NCBI GenBank assembly: GCA_003008705.1
Contig: PDUO01000007.1
Coordinates: forward strand, 30,123 to 94,122
Reading direction: 5' to 3'
Origin: Pezicula radicicola
Taxonomy: Eukaryota; Ascomycota; Leotiomycetes; Helotiales; Dermateaceae
DNA: 64,000 bases
Shown here one piece after another: positions 22,121 through 35,449 of this stretch. Both the position numbers and the translations under genes were made by a program. The notes under the pieces are model-generated. The model was not told the DNA's origin, ran no database searches, and was given only the letters and a program-made list of their open reading frames with translations. Numbering within the stretch: position 1 is the stretch's first letter; each line of letters opens with the position of its first letter.

Positions 22121-23670
22121 CTACTCTTCCATACGACCAAAAACGCCTTCGTCATCTTCGTCACTGCGACCTCTGGAATGTCGGTCATAATCCTCATCAT
22201 CTGCGATACTCTGGTCGCTCTCTTCCATCTTAACATCCTCATCGTGATGGATTCGGTGGCGGGTGTAACTCTCCGTCTGGCGTGGGTGATGCGAAGAAGG
22301 GAGAGTGGTAGAGAAATGGGTCCCGCTTAGGAACTTCTCAGGAATAGTAGGCACTGGTGGCGCATCCTCTGGAAGAGTTACTGGGATGGTTCGTGGCGTC
22401 CGTGGCATGCTACCATAGCTTCCGTGGCTGCAAGAGAGAAGATCAAATGCCGCCGCGATTTGATCGTCTTCCTGGCCAATGCGATTATAGCCAGAAGAAG
22501 GCGGGCGACGTTCGTAGCTTGGTTGACGATGATGACCTGGACCATTCTCACCCGGAACACTGCTAACATACAACGGATTGGCAGCTGAGGCAGATTGGTA
22601 GGATCGAGAAAAGCCGCCACTGCCGCTGCTGTGCCTTTTTGCTCTATCGGAGTATGACCCGCTGCTATAGGTGTTGAACGTGTCTCCTTGAGGAGGTGGT
22701 GTGGTATCAGCAGAACTTGCACGATCGTTCTCTGACGAGCCCGAGGCAGCCGGAGATGCAGATTCTTGGTCACTTTGGAAATCTTTGGCAGAATCGGGCG
22801 GGGTAGTCCCGTCCTGGTTCATAGCCACAAGGACAGATGCTGCTTCCAGCAATTGTACCTGTTGGTGCTTAGAAATAAGCAATTTCGATGTGTACGACCA
22901 TTCTGGTGTATGTTCCCATCTGCTCATATGTCAACATTATTCTTTAATTTGCCAATCTGCGCAGCATTATGGCCAGCGCAGAAGATAGGCACACTGCGAA
23001 GTCGCAGGAAAGGAAGATGGGCACCAACAAATGCTTGGTCAAGCAACTGCTGTGCTTGTATCCCTTCCCACACTTTTCACACTTTAGATCATTCATATGG
23101 ATCTTCTTGCTACCTGAGAGCTGCTGACCCTCGCTCGCCCTCCTGATGCGCGCTTTAGAAAAGGCATTATCTTCGTCATCCTCCATATCCTCATCATCCT
23201 CGATGGCATTCTCTTCCCGGTCTGCAGCCTTACGATTTGACGTCAGATTCATCCTGTGTCCCGGAAGGCTCGCTGGGGGAGAAGGAAGGCTACCAAGAGC
23301 GGCAGACCTAGCAGATGCGGTCTTGGACGTGGTATTTCTGCGGACCGAGATTGGCATTACGATGTCTCCGTTCTCCCTCACCACAGCTGCCATTGCCGCG
23401 ACAGTATTGGCGTTTGAAGATATGCTCTTCCGACGAGTCACTCTATGGCTGGGGATAAGGGAGCCCGATGACACTGAGTGTGAATGACCTCGAGAATGCG
23501 ATTGTCGGACATTCGGAAGACTCGAGCCCGTATTTGTAGACATAGAAAGGCGGTGTTGACTGGGCCTGGAAGAATGCGGGAGTTCCTGGACAAATGTCAT
23601 AATCAGCGGCTGATCTATAAATACATCAATGGTATGCTGGGTAGAAATATTTTACTTTGGAAGAAGCCAT
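22121..23670 (-). CDS. Single C2H2 zinc-finger protein, probable transcription factor
   Basis: Exons 23656-23670, 23029-23585 and 22121-22919 give 456 residues. The first exon encodes only MASSK and joins to ELPHSSRP through a 70-nt intron. The second intron (109 nt, GTTGGT donor) falls inside the zinc finger and its removal completes it: Cys174, Cys177, His190 and His194 in CEKCGKGYKHSSCLTKHLWE. An acidic stretch (EDDEDMEDDEDN, about 134-145) precedes the finger. Low-complexity Ser/Pro-rich tails flank it, and the C-terminus is acidic. One finger of this kind with an adjacent EHTPEW is seen in fungal regulators whose targets I cannot name. Confidence 0.82.
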
Positions 23671-26600
23671 AATAGCGAGAGAAAAATGTATACGTGTAAA
23701 AGCCAGACGGCCCTCAATCCTCGAAGCTCTGAGAAGCTACAATATGAGGGCCGATAAATTATTCGGACGCAATGTTGGTGCCGTTTCGGATGGGAGATTG
23801 AAGCTCAAGTTATCAGTGCGTCGAGACGCGGGTAAGATTTGTGGAGAAAAGTGCCAGTACTGTGTATCTTGGGTGTTTAATTTCTCTCGATGATGAATGG
23901 TGATGAGATGTTTGGCAGCAGTAGCAAAAAAAAAAAGATTTGAACAGGACGGTTGCAACCTAGGAATTCGGCTGGAAATATTGTTTCTGGTGCAGGCTGG
24001 AATGTGTAGTATGTCAAAGACAGACAAGGACAGGCAGCTGACTGGAGGATGCGAGGAAACTGGCGAGGTGAGACGCGGCAGCGGGCGCGGGGTCTCAGAA
24101 TCAGAGCCCGGTGTGTCTGAGGCAGAGAGAGGGAATATTCTGGAGATTGAGTGTTCTGGGAGATTCTTTGTTGTTGACCGAGCCGGAGTAGAAAGTAATA
24201 ATAATTGGAGGGGATGAAAGGGACTGGCTGTTTTCGTCCCTGAACCACAGGCCAAAAAAAGATAAATAAGTTCAGCGAAGGGGTGGTGGGAAATAGGTGG
24301 AAGGAGCATCGAAGTGTTAAGAATTATTGGGAAGCACCAGAACGAGGGGAAAGGTGCATTTAGCTAGAGTTGGTCGTTGTTCTAGCAGGTAATAAACAGG
24401 CCAAGATGAGAGATTACCAAGGGACCGACTGAGCTTGGGTCACAGTGAACGATATCGGAAGTCAGTTTCACAGACGAGATCCTACATCATAATCAGGATA
24501 TGTAGGCTACCAATTAACTATAAACATCATCTACTACTACTTACTGAACAATAATGTCAGTGAGAAAGAAAAAAAAGTCCTCTGAGGAGCCACAGTCTTT
24601 ACTTTGGTGGTCTGACAATCCGCCCAGTATCCGAATTTAACAACTCCCTTTTCCTCACACACCTGGTGCACCCTCTAGAAACGAAGACCACACTAATAAA
24701 GCACCCACGCTTCTCCCAGGAACCAATGGTCATGAGGACACAAGCCCTCGCCATCAGCATCGCCTCTCATTAGGCAGGTCCTGCGCATTTGATTGGGAAG
24801 CTTACAGCTCCAATAATCTCCTGCCCCGCCTGCCTCGCCTGCTTCCCTTCCCTCAGCAGACACATTATTGCACCAGACAGTGTGCAGCCACAGCCTGAGA
24901 GTGGAGAAGCGCAATCGCAACTCGCAAAGATGTCGCCATTACTGTATCGCTGGATGAAAGATAAAGGCTGGGTGACACATGGTTTACTGAAGATAACAGA
25001 CTTTTCTTTTCTTCTTTTCTATCTTTCGCCGACGAGTAAGTACAGAGGCTTATACGTGTACTCCGAGCTGTGCTGTACCTGTCATCCTACGCCCTACAGT
25101 ATCTTTTGGGACTTGACTGTGCCACGATACGATACGATACAAGAGATCCATCAACCGCAGGAACTCGGGCTTTTGGCCTGTAAGGTACGGGAGTACCTAC
25201 GGAGGTACCTTTCTGCGCAATGCGAAAGCTTGCTTTGCAAAGTCAGCGCTCACAACAGAAAGGCTGATGAGGGAACTCCCTGTATGCTAGCGGAGTCTAG
25301 GCCTTCGGTCCTCACCACTTTCAGATGGTTTCATCAGTCCAATTAATTTCTTGATCAGCGCTCAGCAGAACCAGCAGAGTAGTCTAGACAAGCGCGGCCG
25401 GCGCATAGAATTCGAAGAGCAGTGTCGATCTGCCTCGATTGAGATCCGGTTGAGTGTGCGAGGAGGATTGTACGGTACTTTAGTGTATCACTCTCTGCAG
25501 CCAGTGTGGAAGGCTTGGGTGCTCAACTTGCTCAAGATGGAACAACTCGGTCGACTCTTTTTTTTTTTTTTGGCTTTTGGTTTGGGTTTTGCTCGGGGGG
25601 CGTCGCTGATCTTCTCATGCAGAAAAAAAAGCATCAATTGGCAGTCTTCCCACGATGCACCTAGGTGGCTAGGTCTTGTGAAGGCAGCCGGGCCCGAAGG
25701 AGGGGGCGGGGGGTTATCTTTCGCGGCCCTGCATTAGTTATCACAAAAATCTCCAATTTCTGATCCTCTGCATGCAGTGATGCAAAAGCAGCGAGTTTGC
25801 CCCCGCAAGCTTGCTTAAACAGAAAGTTCACATTAGGAAAGATCTTCGTAACAGTATCATGAGCTGCCCTTTTGGTTTTGGACGCAGCGAGCCAATGCTG
25901 TTCCAGTAGTACTACTGTACTTTGGTTGTACTGGAGAAGAAAGAGATCAGCCGAAATGCGGAGATTTATAATAAGCTTCTTTCTGATCAGCGGTGCCACA
26001 AAAGTTAAGGTACCCCAGCAAGCAACATATTATCCAAAGAATCAACGAAGCAAGTTAGGAAATGCTGTTTTCTAAGAAGAATGGTGCTCGGGAGAGTACA
26101 ACAACAAAAAAGTAATGCGAGATCCTGCTTGTCACGCGGCTATTAATAAGGTAGGACAAAACACCACCTCGGAGCACTGCCTGTCAGGCTCACTCCCCTC
26201 TGTCGAGATAAATATAGCTTATTAGATACGAATATGGCCATTAAGAACCAAAGGGCTTAACAATTGACTTGGTGCGAGTGACTCGAACATTATCACCCTA
26301 GAGTCTCAATAGAACAGCACCCAAGTGGAACAGGAATGAGGCCAAAAAAAAAACCACCTGTCGTAGCAAGTTTGCTACTCTAGGAGATCAAGCAACGTTT
26401 ATGCCATCCACGATATGCGAGGAATAGTCACCTGCAGCCACCGCGAGATGTTTTCTGACGTTTTTTTTTCCTTTCCGGAATCATCGGCGCCTCGATTGAT
26501 TATCTGGAAAGACGTCAGTCAGCACTAGATAGGTACAGTAACTTACTACTGTAAATAAGTTATACCTGACCAGATCTAGACGCCCTCGGGTACCTGAAGC

Positions 26601-27240
26601 GGCGGGAAGCTTCACCCTAACTGAAATGCAAAGGTATACGTTTCGATGCATTTGAGTTCGCCTACTTGACGGAATGCCACGGTGAAGCTTTCTTCTTCTT
26701 CTTTTCCCATTTGAATTTAGGACAATAAGTCATCGTGTTGACGCCGTCTGCGCGCAGTTGAGCATAAGAACGAAGTCAGCTGAGCTGAGCTACTGGAAGC
26801 GAGAATGGCGACGGGATGACCTTTCTCACAATCTACGTTCAATGGGTAGGTATTGTGGTGGCAATATATACTGGTACACTTCACGTACCGGAGACATTGC
26901 ATGTTTCTCGCATTTTTATTGACAGTTGCCAAAGTCGGCGGCTGAGGGAACTTTCAGACTCCCTTCCAAATCTTCAATACTGTCCAAAAGATAAGAACCC
27001 CTCACTCCTGCCAAGACCATGCAGGTATCGCTCCTTTCCTCCATCCCACGTTCTGGAGAGGCAGGTAGATTTCTCACATTTCGGGAGAAGTAAGCAACCA
27101 GGTAAAACTCTACTAAAAGTTATAGCGTTGTTACCCCCACTTGTACATACCAAGTATCTCACTGTACTCTACAAATTCAATTCAAACCCGACGGGCTACA
27201 GCAACAACAGTGTCGTTGGGCCCGGATACCAGTAACAAAG
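23671..27240. other. Gene-poor stretch
   Basis: 3.6 kb without a supportable gene. It contains poly-purine and poly-T tracts (for example near 23928 and 25559-25571) and a CGATACGATACGATAC repeat near 25124-25140. The ORFs at 24789-25346 and 26816-27235 lack domains and overlap opposite-strand ORFs. The last part is the promoter of the Par32-like gene. Confidence 0.5.
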
Positions 27241-27953
27241 ATGGCATCAGCAGCAGAACCGTACAAGAAGGTTGGCCGAGGTGGAGCGGGGAACTTTTAC
27301 AGCAAGAAAGACATTGAGGATGTGAAAGGAAAGGGGAAGGCTTCTGTTCGTCGTCCCGTCTCCTTCTCACCTCATATCTAAGACCAACGATACAGGATGT
27401 TGAAGCGCAACCATCCAGAACCTTGACCAGAGACCTCTCCGCCGCACTAGCTTCCTCACAACAAGCACCAGAATACCTCCACACTGGACGCGGAGGAGCA
27501 GGCAATTGGATCCAACCCAACGAGCTTGTCTCTCAAAGCGTCTCACAAAATGCCCCACGAGATCAAAACCCTACAGCGGAAACACCAATATCTTCTCTTC
27601 CCACGCCAACCTCCTCAAGTGCAAGACAAAATCGCCCCCACGCACAACAGAGACCCGTTCTTCCTACAAAGACTTCGTCGGGTGCAAATAGTAATGTTCC
27701 GAGATACCGAGGTGGAAGAGGTGGCGCGGGAAACTATTCAGTGCCTGATACAGAGGCTTTGAGGAAGGAGAGGGAGAGAAAGGAACGGGTGGAGGAGGAA
27801 GCTGCTATCAGGGCGGTAGAGGAGAGAATAAGGTTGGATGTTGAGAAGGGGCTTGCGAAACCCGCGAAGGCGTATGGGGGGATCGGAGGTGCATGGGAGA
27901 TGGGACCGATAGGGAGTACAGACGGAAGTGGTAGTAGCAGTAGTAGGGTTTGA
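27241..27953 (+). CDS. Par32-like protein (DUF3602, GRGGAGN repeats)
   Basis: Exons 27241-27345 and 27396-27953 give 220 residues. The 50-nt intron has a GTTCGT donor, CTAAG branch and CAG acceptor. Three copies of the signature repeat are visible: VGRGGAGNFYSKKD near the N-terminus, TGRGGAGNWIQPNE in the middle and RGGRGGAGNYSVPD further on. A charged helical Glu/Arg-rich segment and a Ser/Gly tail follow. In yeast, Par32 is phosphorylated after rapamycin and tunes the ammonium transporters downstream of TORC1 and Npr1; a related role is inferred. The protein is otherwise predicted to be disordered. Confidence 0.85.
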
Positions 27954-30855
27954 GGGTCTTGTCTGATTGTGGGTTGTAGCGCGGGTTTGACTTCGGCTGA
28001 GTCGGAAGTCTTGGGATGGAACGGGGATGCCTTCGAGACTTATACTAGATCGACATACTGCTGTCATGATGATACGATGTTTAATTCGCATTCGCATTAA
28101 GTCCAAGTAGAGTGTATGGACTCCTTGTATGTTATTCAGGCACGAGAAGGAGTGATGCGTTAGGAAGCCCGCGGAGAGCCGCGCAGCTCTTTGGTGCCTC
28201 GTTTTCATATGCGAACCGTCTATAGAATCATATTTCGGGTAGGAATAATATAGTTTGAGCAATTGAGAAGGTCAAGGTGATGTCTCAACCGGAGGCTTCA
28301 AGGCCGGTGTTGGAAAGAACGAGGAAATATTAGAATCAAGTGAGCTACTCAGCCATTTCGCGTAAGTTATTATACTCCTGTGTGACTATTGTTTTGGTCT
28401 CTTAAATATATCCACTTAGTAGGGACTGCGTTTTACGGAAGAAAGTACAGTATATATAGAGTACTCAGATTCTCCGCTTCTGTACATGTAGTCTGATCAT
28501 ATGTCCAGTGACACATATCTAAACTTAACCACATGCCCCAACAAATGAACCACAATACCAACCCTTTCCATGAATCCAAGGCTACTCCTCCCCCCCCCCC
28601 CTCACCAATCAACTCCCTTTGCTCGAAAATCTTTTCGTATAAAACAACAGCCTGTAATTTTCTAATGCATTGAGCAATGTGTACCTGCCAGTAATCTCAT
28701 CGAGGCAATATATCTATATCCCAACGCCAACTAAAATAGCTATCCCCACCAATATAAAAATCAAAGGAGTTGGTATCCAAGGTTCTACCATCGTGTCACG
28801 GACAGCAAGGTAAGACATCGCTATGTCTGAGAGAAAATTTGAGGGGATCACAGTGTGGTATGATGGTTTGTTACGGCGTGGCTATTTTAAGATCATGGTT
28901 GCCGTTCGAGGTTGATTGATGTCAAGGGAGTGAAGTATGGATAACTCAAGGCTTCCTCTTAGAGTGGTGACTAGATAGATAAACAGGTGATGAATTCAAT
29001 ACTTCACTGACAGACTGATCTGATATGCAATCCGTGGACTATGGGCTAAGTGGGTGGAAAACGAGTACCTTGAACACACTTTAAAAGGGTAGGTCGTGTT
29101 TGAAAAGACTTGTAAATAACCGCATCTTAATCTCAATCTCGCAACTGAATTATCATTCCATTAGTACTATGGCGGGAAAAGTTGTCTTGGAGCAAACCGA
29201 CTAGCCGATTTTGAGTATCTACCTACTTAGCTCGCTTAACCCTCGCCAAAACGCACTGGTGGCACAACGAATCAAAGCCTTTTCCCCTTGAAAAGGATAG
29301 CGATGTTCCATTCGTCTGTTCGTAGGAATCTGGAAAACTATTTGATAGATTAATTTTCTAGTATCTTGCTCAACCTATACTCTGTCAAAACGGGGGCTAT
29401 GATATAATTACGGCAGTATGCTCGAGGCGTCACATCTGTTGCATGGCCTGTGTTAAACATCCGTTTGAGTGCTGTACATGTATTATGACTATGTAACATG
29501 ATAAGCAAGAGGACATCAGGTTACAACCTAGGCTGAGCCTCGCAATGAGAAACTATAAATTTGGTTCAAACAATGGCCAATAGAACACAAAATAAGTATT
29601 TCGAAGACTTCAAGGACCACAGTAGTGAGTAAACTATATTACCAACCTCAACACTCATGGTAGATTATACTACAAGCCCAGACTTTATTAATTAACGAAA
29701 TAGCTCAAGCGAGACGTCTTTCCAAACTCCAAAGCGGCATTGTCTAAACTAGGGATGTAATAGAAAGTTATATTAGAATTAGACTATAATAAATAGTAGA
29801 GTATTTATCACGCTGTTCCTTGAGACATCGTGGTCCCCAAGTACTTCTTGTTTGAGGTCTGTAAATGCCATTTCAAGTCAAGAAGGAAGAAGAGGAAGAA
29901 GAGGCAAAGCATAGGTAGAGATTAGAGCCCTCGGTTAAGCTAGACTCAATGTGCACACTATTTGAAGAGTCTTCTTGCCTTTCTCCTCTTTTTTCATTGC
30001 GTTCACTTTTTTTTTATAACGTGCAAGGCAACAAAGAAGATGACTGGATGAATTATTAGAGAGACTGTCAAATCACAGTCAATGAGCGGAAGGATTGTAG
30101 ACCACTAGATATTGTAGATCTCGTGTTAGGGCTTGGACCTTTTGAATTTATGATGATAATGAACATAGTATGTTGATAGTATCCTCCTACTGACTTCCTA
30201 GACCAATAATACTTTTATTTCACCAACAAGACAGTTAGCTGAATATATCTACTGCGGTAGAACGACGATGCACGAAGACGTACACTAATAAGCGGTGACG
30301 TTGTACGAGCCGAGGACGCATAAAGACGAGTAGGATAGTATGGAGGGTGCGCACCGATATTGGACGGAAACTGAGTAGAAGAGGTAATCTAATTCGATGA
30401 AAAGATAATCTAACAAACCGAGTCCAAATACAGAATTCCAAAGCCTCTGTATCTCTTTCCCCAATTATGCAGTCACGTGTGCACTGATCTAGGAGTTCAA
30501 TGCTCCTTCGCTTGCTAGCGCATCTCACCGATCACCTCATGCTTTGAGTAACTCACGAAGCATTTGCGATGATCATGCTGTTTGTGAAAATGGCCACTGA
30601 CCAAAGGTTACTTTGCTGCTGCTGCGTTGCCATATGGCCGCTTCCTCAATATGAGGTGAAATAACCCAATGGTCTGCAGAAGAGCGTCCGTTTGGGACTA
30701 GCCCGATTCTTGAATTGCTTTTCTAAGGTTTGCCTTCGCTTCCTGCAGAAAACACACAAACACACCCAAACACAATACATGTTGTGTAACCTGAGTAACC
30801 ACTTGTCTTGTTGATCACCACATCCATCTTCTTTCGTACCTCTAAAGACGCAAAC
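27954..30855. other. Gene-poor stretch
   Basis: 2.9 kb with no supportable gene. A C-run (about 28590-28600) and an AT-rich patch near 29650-29820 stand out. The 97-residue minus-strand ORF at 30235-30528 has no recognisable features. Confidence 0.5.
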
Positions 30856-33726
30856 ATGGCTGAAGCAGAAGATGATATGGTCTCTAGACTTCAGGCCTTG
30901 CTTGGCGAGGAGGACAAGGAAGATGTCTATGAGACACCGTACAACCCTACACCCTTCAGCTTTGAGCCGACGCCCGCACCAGAAGAACCATACTTCACGG
31001 ACTCAGATGAATATGAAAGTCTGACGCGCGACGCGGGCCCAAAGTCGAGGGGACATTTCAATCCCGAGCCTATTACTGCCGAGGAGAGTTCGACTCAGGA
31101 GGAGACTGTCAAACCTGGTGAGTGCTTTGGTCTGGCCAAATGATAAGCTGGTCTCAGCAACCCAAGGTGTGGCGCTCTAATACTGTATCCAGATGAACAT
31201 ACCAACTGGGACGAATACAAGCTTGAGCTGGGAATGCTTGCTACAGATCAGGAGGAGAGCTTCTGTCCCTGGCAGACCCTCAAGAAGTATCCATACTTTT
31301 ACATTGGCAATGCCAACAGAGAGAAGGTCTATCCCTAGCCTGCTAAATCCAATGATCCATCATTGACATCATGGACAGGTTGTGAAAAAATTCTTTGATA
31401 AAGGAAAGCTGGAGCAACGCACGTGGGATTTGTAGGTGATCTCACAGCTTCCCTCATTCACCGGCTGTTTCCTTGCTCCTTCCCCCCATCCCTTCCTTCC
31501 ATTTCTATCTTTGATCTTTATTTTTCTTTCACTCTTATTCCCATTCCTATCCTTACTCTCCATCTTATCTTTCGTTAACCATCTGCAACTCTAGCTTCTA
31601 TCTTCATCGTCTGGATGCAGCCAACTCAAACCCAATCCTTCTGGTGCCAACGAGTCAATTCGAGCACTTCTTGGGTGTCATCAATAAGAAGTTGCAGATA
31701 TCTCTAACTATACCACTTGGCAACTCTAACGGTGACTTTTACATCACTTTTGAGAACGACGGTACGCCACGACCCAGATACCTTGGTAGATCTACGACAC
31801 CGGACATGGCGAGCGAAATCAGATTTGCTGCTCCTCCAAAGGGCTATCTCCCAAAGGGCGAAGCGCCATCCCAAATTGAGCCTACCGATCGCTCTCTGGA
31901 AGCTTTCAAGGCTAAGCTTGAGAAGATCAACCGAGCCTCCAAAGGAAGGAGAAATGCTTTGAAGGGTAAGGCTAAAGCCAACCGCCTCATCAAGCAACAG
32001 GAGTGGCGCCAGGCAATCAAGCGAGTCCAGAGATACTTAGGACTTCGAGATATTAGCCGAGACCACAAACCTGAGATCAGCAACAGACTTCTAAGTGAAA
32101 GTCAAGACTGGGTAGCTTACGGTGAGGCTGTGAAAGCTGAGCTTGGCAATATTCCCCCTTCCGCATGGTTTGACCCAGAGAAGCCAGCTTCCTTCGAGGC
32201 CGAGGATAATGTGGTATTCGTCTGCGTCGATGTTGAAGCATATGAACGCGATATCAAGAAGGTTACTGAGATTGGTATCGCAACCCTGGACATGGAAGAT
32301 ATCAAGAACGTAGCACCCGGTGTTGGAGGAGAAAACTGGTTCAAGTTCATTCGCGGTCGTCACTTTAGAATCAATGAGTACAAGCATCTCGAGAACTCGG
32401 AGTTTGTTCAGGGTTGCGCTGATAGGTTTGAGTTTGGGTAAGTACCATACCAGGAAGACTACCGGGCGCTTACTAAAGATAATGTAGGGAGAGCGAGTTT
32501 ATCAGTATCAAGGATGCTGCTGCTGTTGTTGCAACGTGCTTCAGATCACCGTATTCAAAGCCAGGAGAAGTAGCCTCCGAGGATGCTCCTAAGCGCAACC
32601 TGGTCTTAGTTGGCCACGACGTCGATGCAGATATCAATTTCCTCCGTGGGATTGGTTATGATATCCTCAATCTGAATCTCAAGGAGAAACATGATACGGC
32701 CTCCCTGTACCGCTATCTTCGGCGTGAGCAGAATCCTCGCAACCTGGGCCATATCCTTGGGGAGCTCAAAATCATCGGCTGGTGTCTCCATAATGCCGGT
32801 AATGATGTAACTAGCCTTGCTCTCTAAATAATTCTTGTTCTAACCATTTGTTTAGGCTGTCTACACACTCCAAGCGATGATCGGAATTTCCGTCGCGCAC
32901 ATCGTCGAGAGGGCGGCTAAGGATGCCGAGTTGGAGAAGAAGAAGCAGTTGCAAGGGAAGATTGATGAGTAAGTCCATCCTAAGTGCCCATGGGACGAGA
33001 AATTGGTGCACAGTTGTATCCTGGATATTTAATCTCTCAATCATGCCATCATTCTTTGTAGTGGAGACTATAGAACTGTGATAAGGACTAGGCTAGGCCA
33101 TGGCTTTGCATTCGAAGCATTTCCGGTCGCTTATCTCAGTTCAATAATTAGATATATGGATCTGGTAGCGATGCCTGAATGTGCAGTTTCTCTTTTTAAC
33201 AGCCTTAGCCTCGTGTGAACCCTTACTTACGAGCAACAGGGCTGTGAAAGAAGCAAAGGAACGAACGCTAGAACTGAATGAAGGTTGGAGCTCTGGAGGT
33301 GAAGATAGTGATGGAGGAGCACCAGTTGCTTTAGAGGAACCTGATCGAGGACAAAAGAAGCTAGGTCCTGGAACTCGCTCTTCGTCTCAACCAAAAGGAA
33401 ACCGAAATAGCAACTCCGACAATGTATCCCGAGAAAACGATGGTAGCTTCACCTGGGAGGCTGATCAACCACAAACGAGAGGAAGAGGTCCCTATTCTGG
33501 CAGACAGGGTGGCCGTGGCCATAGAGGTGGTCGCGGTAATAGAGGTTATATGGACACTCCGTGGCGAGGTGGTGGTCGTCCTAGGACTGTACCTCATTCT
33601 ACGAAGACATCTCTCCCCAACAGCTACTTAAACAACAAGAATAACGGCAAGATAAACGGCAAGACCAACGACAAGAATAACAATAAGCCATCGGCTGAGG
33701 AAGAAAACTTCGATGGCTGGTGGTGA
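30856..33726 (+). CDS. Gfd2/YDR514C-like DEDD-fold (RNase H-like) protein with RG-rich tail
   Basis: Seven exons: 30856-31117, 31193-31326, 31379-31431, 31595-32437, 32488-32806, 32856-32968 and 33240-33726 (736 residues, in frame throughout). Start at MAEAEDDMVS. The C-terminal nuclease-like domain shows the DEDDh pattern: VCVDVEAYE (Asp362, Glu364), VGHDVDADINF (about 474-484) and HNAGNDAVYTLQAM (about 532). All acidic positions are present, so it could be catalytic. The tail is Gly/Arg-rich then Asn/Lys-rich. Yeast Gfd2 is a genetic partner of the mRNA-export helicase Dbp5; a role in RNA metabolism is inferred. The last intron is long (271 nt) for this region and the second has a weak GTCTAT donor, so those two joints are the least certain. 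Confidence 0.85.
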
Positions 33727-34281
33727 GACATGGGCGTTCTTCCTTGAGGCCAACCGAAACCGGTGACTAGGTCTGAACTCAAACTCAAAGACAAACGCCA
33801 TTGGAACTAACTTAGTCACTGATACTGGCGTATTCCACCCTGTGGACATCGAAATAAACTTGCAGAGACATTTTGGACTGGCGGAAAGGGCGGACTGGCG
33901 GAAAGGGCGGACTGGCGGAAAGGGCGGACTGTCGGATTGTCAGCACGTATTTTACTCTGCTCCTCAATCAAGCTTAGACTTGATCATAGCTGAGCGGTGC
34001 AATCGTCCATAGAGATAAGAAATCATTTTCACCCAAGCATCTCGCTTGATTCCCAATGCTGCTCCGAACTTCATAATGAATTTGTTAATTCCGTGCAAAG
34101 AAGAGAGTATCTGACTTTCCATGAGCTCCCATAGCCATGGCCTCCAGTAAATGCAAACCCACAAACTCCCTCGCTGAATGCATCAATTATATCATACAAA
34201 ATATTACAAGGGCATTTTAGCCATCCGACCCATTGTTACAGGAGAGCAAAATCATAGTCGAAAAGAGGGTAGAAAAAAATC
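33727..34281. other. Intergenic region between convergent genes
   Basis: 3' flanks of the Gfd2-like gene and PAM18, containing a 17-bp minisatellite (listed separately). Confidence 0.5.
33875..33935. repeat. 17-bp minisatellite
   Basis: Three perfect tandem copies of GGACTGGCGGAAAGGGC (33875-33891, 33892-33908, 33909-33925) are followed by a partial, diverged copy to 33935. Confidence 0.95.
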
Positions 34282-34725
34282 TTAACCGTTCCTCTCAAGG
34301 AACTCCTTTGCTTCATTCACTTTCGTGGCGAGGTATGGAGATCCGCCGCGATCAGGGTGGTTCAACATCATGAGAGTTCGGTGGTTCTTGCGGATACGCT
34401 CTTTGGTAAGTTGTCGTTCCCTGTTGCGAGTTAGAAAGTGGGATCGGAATGAAGAGAGGGCGTGAGACGTACGAAAGTTGCAAGATCAAGGCCGCTTCCC
34501 GCTTGTTCATCTTTGGCTCAAATCCTCCTTTGTAGAATGCTTTACCTAATGCGCCAACTGCTTCGCCTCTGCTTCGACGGAGAGCTACAAGACCCGCACG
34601 TCCCTATGAAGCACAGAGAAGTTAGCAACCAACTCCCATTGTGCATAGACTCGCAGGAATGAGTAAAATCGTACCAAGAAAGCAGCAGCAGCTACGCCGA
34701 CACCAACTGCAAGAACCGACGCCAT
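34282..34725 (-). CDS. pam18: Pam18/Tim14, J-protein of the mitochondrial import motor
   Basis: Exons 34675-34725, 34473-34603 and 34282-34420 give 106 residues. Introns have GTACGA and GTACGT donors and TAG and CAG acceptors, with GCTAAC/CTAAC branch sites. A short N-terminal hydrophobic segment ([16 protein letters not shown]) anchors the protein in the inner membrane. After [19 protein letters not shown] comes the J domain with the essential HPD in [20 protein letters not shown]. Pam18 stimulates mtHsp70 at the TIM23 complex (family knowledge). It diverges from RLP24. Confidence 0.95.
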
Positions 34726-35093
34726 ATCTCTCTAATCTTCTTTCCTAACGATTTCTTCCAAGTACCCTTTGGCTTTCCCTTCGCTCCTGTATCGTCCTCG
34801 TCCTGGTGCCCTTGCGAAGAGATAACAGTCTTAGTATTAGCCTGATATGGAGAGTAATCGAGGACTTCAAATGGCTCCGAGGTGGTTACGCTGTATTCGG
34901 TGGTCTTGACGATCAGGTAGTGACCTGGAGGACAAAAGCCTGCGGTTGAGTTGGTTTTGGAGTCGTTGATGCGGGTAGACTTGGTGGCGCTGGAGGTGAG
35001 ATTATCTTTCTCGTGGGAATTGGCCTTGTTGTCGCACGTCTTTGGAGGTGAAGAGACGTCGGCGAGTTCATGGTTTTCTACGGCAGCCTTCAT
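34692..35093 (-). CDS. Doubtful 133-residue ORF upstream of pam18
   Basis: An open frame on the same strand as pam18 whose last 34 bases overlap pam18 exon 1 in another frame. It is Ser/Thr/Lys-rich with a basic C-terminus ([18 protein letters not shown]) and no known domain. It may be a small lineage-specific gene or chance; if real, it would sit in the pam18 promoter. Confidence 0.2.
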   Translation of the reverse strand: MKAAVENHELADVSSPPKTCDNKANSHEKDNLTSSATKSTRINDSKTNSTAGFCPPGHYLIVKTTEYSVTTSEPFEVLDYSPYQANTKTVISSQGHQDEDDTGAKGKPKGTWKKSLGKKIREIWRRFLQLVSA

Positions 35094-35449
35094 TTTTCTT
35101 GCTGTGGCTGGTGCTTGAGGTGTGGCGTTCTAGTGTGGCGCTAGTTTCCTCTTGAATTGAAGTCGTTGAAGTCGTTGAAGTCGTTGAGCACAAACAACTT
35201 TTAAGTTTTGAAGGTGAATTCATCTTGAGACTTCTGTCGGATCTTGCATTCTTGTCAAATCTCCAAACTCGAGCTCCTATCAAAATTCTGTGCTGGATTA
35301 AAATTCACATCAGCTTTCAATTCGACCTCCTACCGGAATCCCGTGATCTCCACTAGCGCGAACTTCTTATCCAAAATTTCCAAAAGCCTCAATCAAAAGA
35401 TTATCAAAACCGAGAAGCCCACCACAACGTCGAACAATCCACCGCCGCC
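34726..35449. promoter_or_regulatory. Divergent promoter region of pam18 and rlp24
   Basis: 724 bp separate the two starts. It includes a threefold GAAGTCGTT tandem at about 35160-35187. No factor site was identified. Confidence 0.5.

Noticed and set aside
24789..25346. 185-residue ORF in the gene-poor stretch.
   Set aside because: No domain, no splice logic, mixed hydrophobic and low-complexity sequence; no support as a gene.
26270..26300. GTTCGAGTC-like box B on the minus strand.
   Set aside because: The surrounding bases do not form a T stem and no acceptor partner is found upstream.
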